Part shown: in pieces, positions 59,653 to 64,000 of the stretch | How the letters are laid out: every line of letters begins with the position of its first letter | How positions within the stretch are numbered: the stretch's first letter is position 1 | Assembly: GCF_013302895.1 (NCBI RefSeq) | Contig: NZ_VJOK01000001.1 | Coordinates: forward strand, 7,363,378-7,427,377 | Origin: Streptomyces albus subsp. chlorinus | Lineage (GTDB): Bacteria > Actinomycetota > Actinomycetes > Streptomycetales > Streptomycetaceae | Length of the DNA stretch: 64,000 nucleotides | Reading direction: 5' to 3' | Position numbers and translations under genes: made by a program | The notes under the pieces: model-generated | Told to the model about the DNA's origin: nothing | Database searches by the model: none | What the model saw: only the letters and a program-made list of their open reading frames with translations

Positions 59653-61350
59653 GTGCACGACATCCGCATCTTCGGGGGCCGCATCGTCTCGGTCTTCACC
59701 GGCGAGACCTTCGCAGCCGACGTCCTGGTCACCGGCTCGGTCATCAGCGGAGTGGTTCCGCCCGGCACCGGCGGCCCGGCCACCGAGGAGATCGATGCCA
59801 CCGGGCGGCTGATCGTTCCCGGTTTCCTCGACGCCCACATGCACGTCGAGAGCTCATTCCTGACCCCCGCCGCGTTCGCCTGGCTCACGCTGCCCCGCGG
59901 TACCACGACCGTGCTGGCCGACCCGCACGAGATCGTCAATGTCGCCGGACGCACGGCGATGCGATGGATGATCGACGCCGGGCGCGCGACCCCGCAGACC
60001 CAGCTGTGGGGCGTACCGTCCTGCGTGCCCGCGCTGGCCGGTTTCGAGCACTCCGGCGCCCACCTGGACGCCGCGGACGTCGGTGAACTGCTGCGCTGGG
60101 ACGGCGTGCGGGCCCTGGCTGAGGTCATGGACTACCGCGCCGTCGTCTCCGGGGAGCCACGGATGCGTTCGATCATCGAGGCGGCCCGTGAGCAGGACGT
60201 GATCCTGGACGGCCACTGTCCGGGCTTGGCCGGAGAAGAGCTGAGCCGGTACATGGCCACCGGCATCGACTCGGACCACACCAAGAACGCGCCCGAGGTG
60301 GTGGTGGAGAAGGCCCGTCTCGGCATGACCGTCATGCTCCAGGAGAAGTGCCTCGAACCTGACGTCGTCGGGGCCCTGCTCGCCCTGCCCCGACTGCCGC
60401 CTGTCTGCCTGGTCACCGACGACCTGGCCGCCGACCACATCACCGACAAGGGCCATCTGGACCACATCGCGCGGGTCGCCGTGGCCGCCGGTCTGCCCGC
60501 GCTCGACGTGCTGCGCGCCCTGACCTGGACGCCTGCCCAGCGGCTGCGGCTGCCGGATCGCGGCGTCGTCGCCCCGGGCAAGCGTGCCGACCTGGTACTG
60601 CTCGAAGGACCTCTGGAGGACTTCGCCGTCGACGCGGTGCTCGCCGGCGGGAGACTCGTCGCCTCCGGCGGACGCGTCGCCTACGAGGAACCGAACCCGG
60701 GCGACCACCCCTTCGCCGGATCGGTCCACGTCCCGGCACTCCCCGACGACGAGTACCGCTGGCGTGCGGACCTCCCTGATGGGCGGCACCGCTTCAGGGC
60801 TCTGCGCGTCAACCCGGTCGACACCTACACCGAACCGGCCGAGATCGAACTCGACGTCCGCGACGGTCTCGTCGACTGGGAAGGCCACGTCGCCCTGTGC
60901 TGGGTGCGCAACCGCCATGGCCGCGATCACACTGCCTGCGTACCCGTGACGGGGATGGAACTGGGCGACGGCGCCGTCACCACCACCTACGCCCACGACA
61001 GCCACAACCTCGTCACCCTCGGCACCACCCTCCGGTCGATGCGGGCCGCGGCCGAGGCGGTGCTCGCCGACGACGGCGGTGTGGCCGTCGCCCGGCAGGG
61101 GGCGGTCACCGCGCGGCTGCCCCTCAGCGTCGGTGGCGTCATGTCCGCGGCCCCCACCGAGCAAGTTGCCGCTTCCTCGCGGCAGGTACGGGACCAACTC
61201 GCCGAGTGGGGCTGGCGGCACCGCAACCCCTTCATGAGCGTGTCGACCCTCACTCTGGCCGTCTCCCCGACCATGAAGATCACCGACCTCGGACTGGTCG
61301 ATGTTCTCGCCCGCGACTGGACCCCGCAACTGCTGGACAGCTGCCACTGA
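59653..61350 (+). CDS. ade: Adenine deaminase
   Basis: The product is 565 residues, the size of bacterial AdeC/Ade. The amidohydrolase metal motif is VPGFLDAHMHVESSFLTP; further ligands lie in GHCPGL (His) and VTDDLAADHIT (Asp). VAPGKRADLVLLE is the composite-domain strand and HRNPFMSVSTLTLAVSP is the family C-terminus. It converts adenine to hypoxanthine and ammonia in the cytoplasm, after import by the upstream permease. The start is GTG 59653; the gap to the permease is 13 bp, so they are one operon under the LacI-type regulator. Confidence 0.95.
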   Translation: MHDIRIFGGRIVSVFTGETFAADVLVTGSVISGVVPPGTGGPATEEIDATGRLIVPGFLDAHMHVESSFLTPAAFAWLTLPRGTTTVLADPHEIVNVAGRTAMRWMIDAGRATPQTQLWGVPSCVPALAGFEHSGAHLDAADVGELLRWDGVRALAEVMDYRAVVSGEPRMRSIIEAAREQDVILDGHCPGLAGEELSRYMATGIDSDHTKNAPEVVVEKARLGMTVMLQEKCLEPDVVGALLALPRLPPVCLVTDDLAADHITDKGHLDHIARVAVAAGLPALDVLRALTWTPAQRLRLPDRGVVAPGKRADLVLLEGPLEDFAVDAVLAGGRLVASGGRVAYEEPNPGDHPFAGSVHVPALPDDEYRWRADLPDGRHRFRALRVNPVDTYTEPAEIELDVRDGLVDWEGHVALCWVRNRHGRDHTACVPVTGMELGDGAVTTTYAHDSHNLVTLGTTLRSMRAAAEAVLADDGGVAVARQGAVTARLPLSVGGVMSAAPTEQVAASSRQVRDQLAEWGWRHRNPFMSVSTLTLAVSPTMKITDLGLVDVLARDWTPQLLDSCH

Positions 61351-61586
61351 CACGGCCCTGTCTCGCACGCGTGCCGACTGTACGAGCACGAAGGGCGGGT
61401 GCCGGGGCCCGCCGTCCCACCGTCCCGCCGAGCCGCCCGGTCGACCGAGCACCCGGTTCGCCCGTACGCCGCTGACGCGTCCACCAGCGCGTGTCCACCG
61501 GCTCCTCCGGCCGGGCGTGGAGGCGGCCGGGCCCACCTCCGCACACAAGAGGACCCGCACATGATCCAGCGAGGTGTGATCCCCAG

Positions 61587-62360
61587 ATGAAGCAGCAAGG
61601 GGCCCGAAGCGGCAGCCGGCCGCCTGTCCTTCTCCTGCACGCGTTCCCGCTGTCGGCGGCGATGTGGGACGGCGTCATCGCACGGATGGCAGCGGAGCGC
61701 GACGTGCTGGCGGTGGACTACCCGGGCTTCGGCGGGCGCCCCGCAGCCGTCGGTGAACCGGATCTGGGCGTCTTCGCGGACGACATCGCCGCGGAACTGG
61801 ACCGTCGTGGCACCGGCCCGGTCATCGCCGTCGGCCTGTCCCTGGGCGGGTACGTCATGGTCGAACTGGTACGCCGCCGCCCGGATCTGTTGGCCGGACT
61901 TGTCTTCGCCGACACACGCGTGACCCCGGACTCCCCGTCGGAAGCCGGACGCCGGGCCGTTCAGGCGGCACGGATCCGCGCGGACGGGCACGTGGAGTCC
62001 CTGGTCACCGACTACCTGCCAGCTTGTCTCACCGCCACCACCCGGGCCGACGTGCGTACGGCGCTGCACCGGATGGTGCGCACCGCGGAGCCCGAGGGCG
62101 TGGCATGGACCCTGCACGCCATGGCGGCACGTACCGACGGCAGAGCGGCCCTGCGCGCCGGCGGGCTGGGGCTGCCCGGCGGCGTGATCGTGGGCAGCGA
62201 CGACGCTCTGTGCAGCGCCTCCGACCGGGCCACCTTGCGCAAGGCACTGGGCGGTGCCCGTGCGTACGGCGTTCCCGACGCCGGGCATTACAGCGCCGTG
62301 GACAATCCGCAGGGGTTCGCGGCGGCCCTGAAGGCCTATCTGCAGGACTGGAACCTGTGA
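61587..62360 (+). CDS. Alpha/beta-fold hydrolase
   Basis: The product is 257 residues. VLLLHAFPLSAAMWDGVIAR carries the oxyanion HxF-type loop, VGLSLGGYVMVELVRRRPD the nucleophile elbow (G-L-S-L-G), and DAGHYSAVDNPQGFA the catalytic His. It is similar to 3-oxoadipate enol-lactonase and other small esterases, without a decisive substrate clue. It follows the adenine deaminase by 236 bp and may have its own promoter. The ATG at 61587 overlaps the stop of a short upstream frame (ATGA). Confidence 0.88.
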   Translation: MKQQGARSGSRPPVLLLHAFPLSAAMWDGVIARMAAERDVLAVDYPGFGGRPAAVGEPDLGVFADDIAAELDRRGTGPVIAVGLSLGGYVMVELVRRRPDLLAGLVFADTRVTPDSPSEAGRRAVQAARIRADGHVESLVTDYLPACLTATTRADVRTALHRMVRTAEPEGVAWTLHAMAARTDGRAALRAGGLGLPGGVIVGSDDALCSASDRATLRKALGGARAYGVPDAGHYSAVDNPQGFAAALKAYLQDWNL

Positions 62361-62482
62361 CCGTGTCCGGCGCGCCGCACGGCCTGGCCCCCGATCGCCC
62401 GTCCATGTGAGTGGATCCGTGGACAGCAGGAACGTCTGCGACCGGTGCGGGGCCAGGCGGACAGGCCCTTGATCCGCTGAGC

Positions 62483-63709
62483 CTATTCGGAGGCGGAGGT
62501 GGCGGCCGAGGGGCGGGGGTGGTGCGGCGTGCAGAGCGCTGTCTCGACGGCGGCCTCGATGTCGTCGCTCTGAGCGTCCGAGCTTCCCGGACCGAGGTTC
62601 ACCATGACCGTCGCCTGCCTGCCGCCCCGCGTGCCGGAAGCCGTCTCGAATCCGAGGAAGTCACCGGTGTGCCCCCAATAACGGCCGCCACAGGGAAGCC
62701 GCTTGCTCTCCAGGCCGAGGCCGTAGCGCCGGCCGTCCGCGTCGCCGGTCCAGCGGGTCCGCATCATCTCTTCGAGTTCCGCCGGGCGCAGAAGCTCGCC
62801 GTCTACGAGCGCGTCGAGGAACCGGTTCATGTCCGTGCCGCTGGAGATCATCCCGCCGGCGGCGCCGCCGGCGGTGGGGTTGACCATGGTGATGTCCATG
62901 AGCGGCGCGCCCTTGCCCGGTCGCACATACCCGCGCGGGTGCGGTCCGGGAATCGTCGGGGCGTCACCCGGCACGGACGTCTCCCGCAAGCCCAGCGGCT
63001 CGATGATGCGCCGCTCGATCTCCTTCCCGTAGGGATGGCCGGTCACCTTTTCGATGATCAGGCCTGCCAGCAGGTAGTTGGTGTTGGAGTAGCTCCAGCC
63101 CCCGCCCGGGTTCTCGAAGACCGGCGGGTGAGCGAGTGCGATGTCCACCAGGTCCCGGGGGTCGCGGTGGGCCAGCGGGTCCTCGAGTATCTCTTTCGGA
63201 TCGAGGTGGTCGAGGAAGTCGGGCAGCCCGCTGGTGTGCTGGAGCAGTTGGCGGACGGTGATCTCCCGGCCGTCGTTGCCGTGACCACGGACGACACCGG
63301 GCAGATAGCGTTCCACCGGCGCGTCCAGAGCGATGCTGTGCTCTCCGGCCAGCTGCAGCACGACAGTCGCCGTGAAGGTTTTGGTCATGCTGCCGATCCG
63401 GAACCTGCTGTCACGGTGCACCGGCGCCTGGTTCCTGAGGTCCGCCACACCATCGGTGAACACCGAGCTGCCATGCCGGTCGCGTCTCTCGACGAGCGCC
63501 CCGGGGCCGCCGTCGGTGGTGGTCAGCCTGTGCAGGAGGTGCCGCAGCCGAGCGTCGTCGTCCCCGGTGCCGGGGGACGCTTCGGTGGTGAGCCGGGCGG
63601 TGGCGGCTGCGGCGGTGGTGGTGGCGTTACCCGGCAGCACACCCGCCGTGACGCCGAGGGTTGCGGCCACTGCGAACGCACCGCCGAGCACACGCTTGTT
63701 CCTGATCAC
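62483..63709 (-). CDS. Secreted serine hydrolase (beta-lactamase / D-Ala-D-Ala carboxypeptidase fold)
   Basis: The product is 408 residues. A signal peptide (VIRNKRVLGGAFAVAATLGV ... ATTTAAAATA) is followed by the serine beta-lactamase-like domain: S-x-x-K in IGSMTKTFTATV, Y-x-N in YSNTNYLLAG and the third motif H-T-G in YWGHTGDFLGF. QHTSGLPDF is another family marker. It would act outside the cell, as a carboxypeptidase, esterase or penicillin-binding-like enzyme. GTG 63709 was chosen because it begins the signal peptide; the frame upstream is Arg-rich leader. Confidence 0.92.
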   Translation of the reverse strand: MIRNKRVLGGAFAVAATLGVTAGVLPGNATTTAAAATARLTTEASPGTGDDDARLRHLLHRLTTTDGGPGALVERRDRHGSSVFTDGVADLRNQAPVHRDSRFRIGSMTKTFTATVVLQLAGEHSIALDAPVERYLPGVVRGHGNDGREITVRQLLQHTSGLPDFLDHLDPKEILEDPLAHRDPRDLVDIALAHPPVFENPGGGWSYSNTNYLLAGLIIEKVTGHPYGKEIERRIIEPLGLRETSVPGDAPTIPGPHPRGYVRPGKGAPLMDITMVNPTAGGAAGGMISSGTDMNRFLDALVDGELLRPAELEEMMRTRWTGDADGRRYGLGLESKRLPCGGRYWGHTGDFLGFETASGTRGGRQATVMVNLGPGSSDAQSDDIEAAVETALCTPHHPRPSAATSASE

Positions 63710-64000
63710 GTTGTCCGTCCTCGATCGTCCTTCTTCCCCGTCCCGCACCACGATGCCCGCCACTCCGGCCCCGGACGAGGGCCCTGCCCCCCTGGCCGAA
63801 GGTGCACCTAACCCCCTGGCGAACCGCCCCAGGAGCACCCTGTCGACACGGCATCCGAGGACGGGGAAACAGGGAGACCCGTCCCGCGAGAACGCCCCGT
63901 GAAGTCGGGGCGACGGGCAACGGTGTCGCCGCGACTCGCGCCGGCGGCACATCGACGCACGACGGCACACGGGCGACCACCCCTCCGGCGCCGGCTGGGC
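63710..64000. other. Right edge, no supported gene
   Basis: 291 bp containing the promoter of the serine hydrolase. Open frames here lack recognisable domains and are cut by the window end. Confidence 0.4.

Noticed and set aside
1..64000. tRNA or rRNA genes
   Set aside because: No cloverleaf signatures such as a GGTTCGA-type T-loop with matching acceptor arms, and no rRNA segments, were found by eye.

Overview
The window looks like a piece of a Streptomyces (or close actinomycete) chromosome. Coding DNA is very GC-rich, GTG starts and ATGA/GTGA overlaps are common, and the gene content fits: HxlR, TetR and LacI regulators, a B12-riboswitch metE, polymorphic toxins and a nonribosomal peptide cluster. 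It reads as accessory territory, with many broken genes and transposase remnants. No RNA genes or CRISPR arrays were seen.

Layout. 1-8.1 kb: end of a POT transporter, a GT1 glycosyltransferase, a secreted HAD-like protein, then a LysR regulator divergent from a polar amino-acid ABC transporter plus FAD amine oxidase. 8.1-13.1 kb: a tightly overlapping ATP-grasp ligase / permuted phosphohistidine dikinase / MFS exporter operon, which may be a small ligase-based natural-product locus. 13.4-19.5 kb: a PAS-LuxR regulator, then a type VII polymorphic toxin operon with a Tox-PL papain-fold toxin, a YrhB immunity protein and a long second protein that carries degenerate copies of the toxin's own fold. 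19.6-24.4 kb: HxlR/redox genes, an FMN reductase and a frameshifted ArsR.

24.4-46.2 kb is the centrepiece: a pyrrolobenzodiazepine (PBD)-type cluster. It has an atypical response regulator, a UvrA-like self-protection protein, a WYL regulator, a complete 4-alkyl-proline branch (VOC L-DOPA dioxygenase, heme tyrosine hydroxylase, F420 reductase, PhzF-like isomerase, gamma-glutamyltransferase-like C-C lyase, C-methyltransferase) and two NRPSs (A-T with the amino-acid Asp lost, and C-A-T-reductase). Five genes within the cluster are broken: a kynurenine-formamidase-like hydrolase, kynurenine 3-monooxygenase, a BBE-type FAD oxidase, a flavin amine oxidase and a glutamine-synthetase-like ligase. 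Most keep both ends but have lost the middle. So the proline half is intact, while the part of the tryptophan/kynurenine route visible here is decayed. The cluster is either dying or has been re-routed to another anthranilate source.

46.4-57.2 kb: a methyltransferase, a truncated MFS gene beside tetR, metE with its cobalamin riboswitch, a Tat-secreted carotenoid oxygenase, and a graveyard of fragments (IS630 transposase, epoxide hydrolase, MFS, GNAT). 57.2-64 kb: a LacI regulator divergent from an AzgA-type purine permease and adenine deaminase, an alpha/beta hydrolase and a secreted beta-lactamase-fold serine hydrolase.

All functional calls are by reading motifs and context. No database search was run, and cluster comparisons (lincomycin, anthramycin, sibiromycin, tomaymycin) are from memory.
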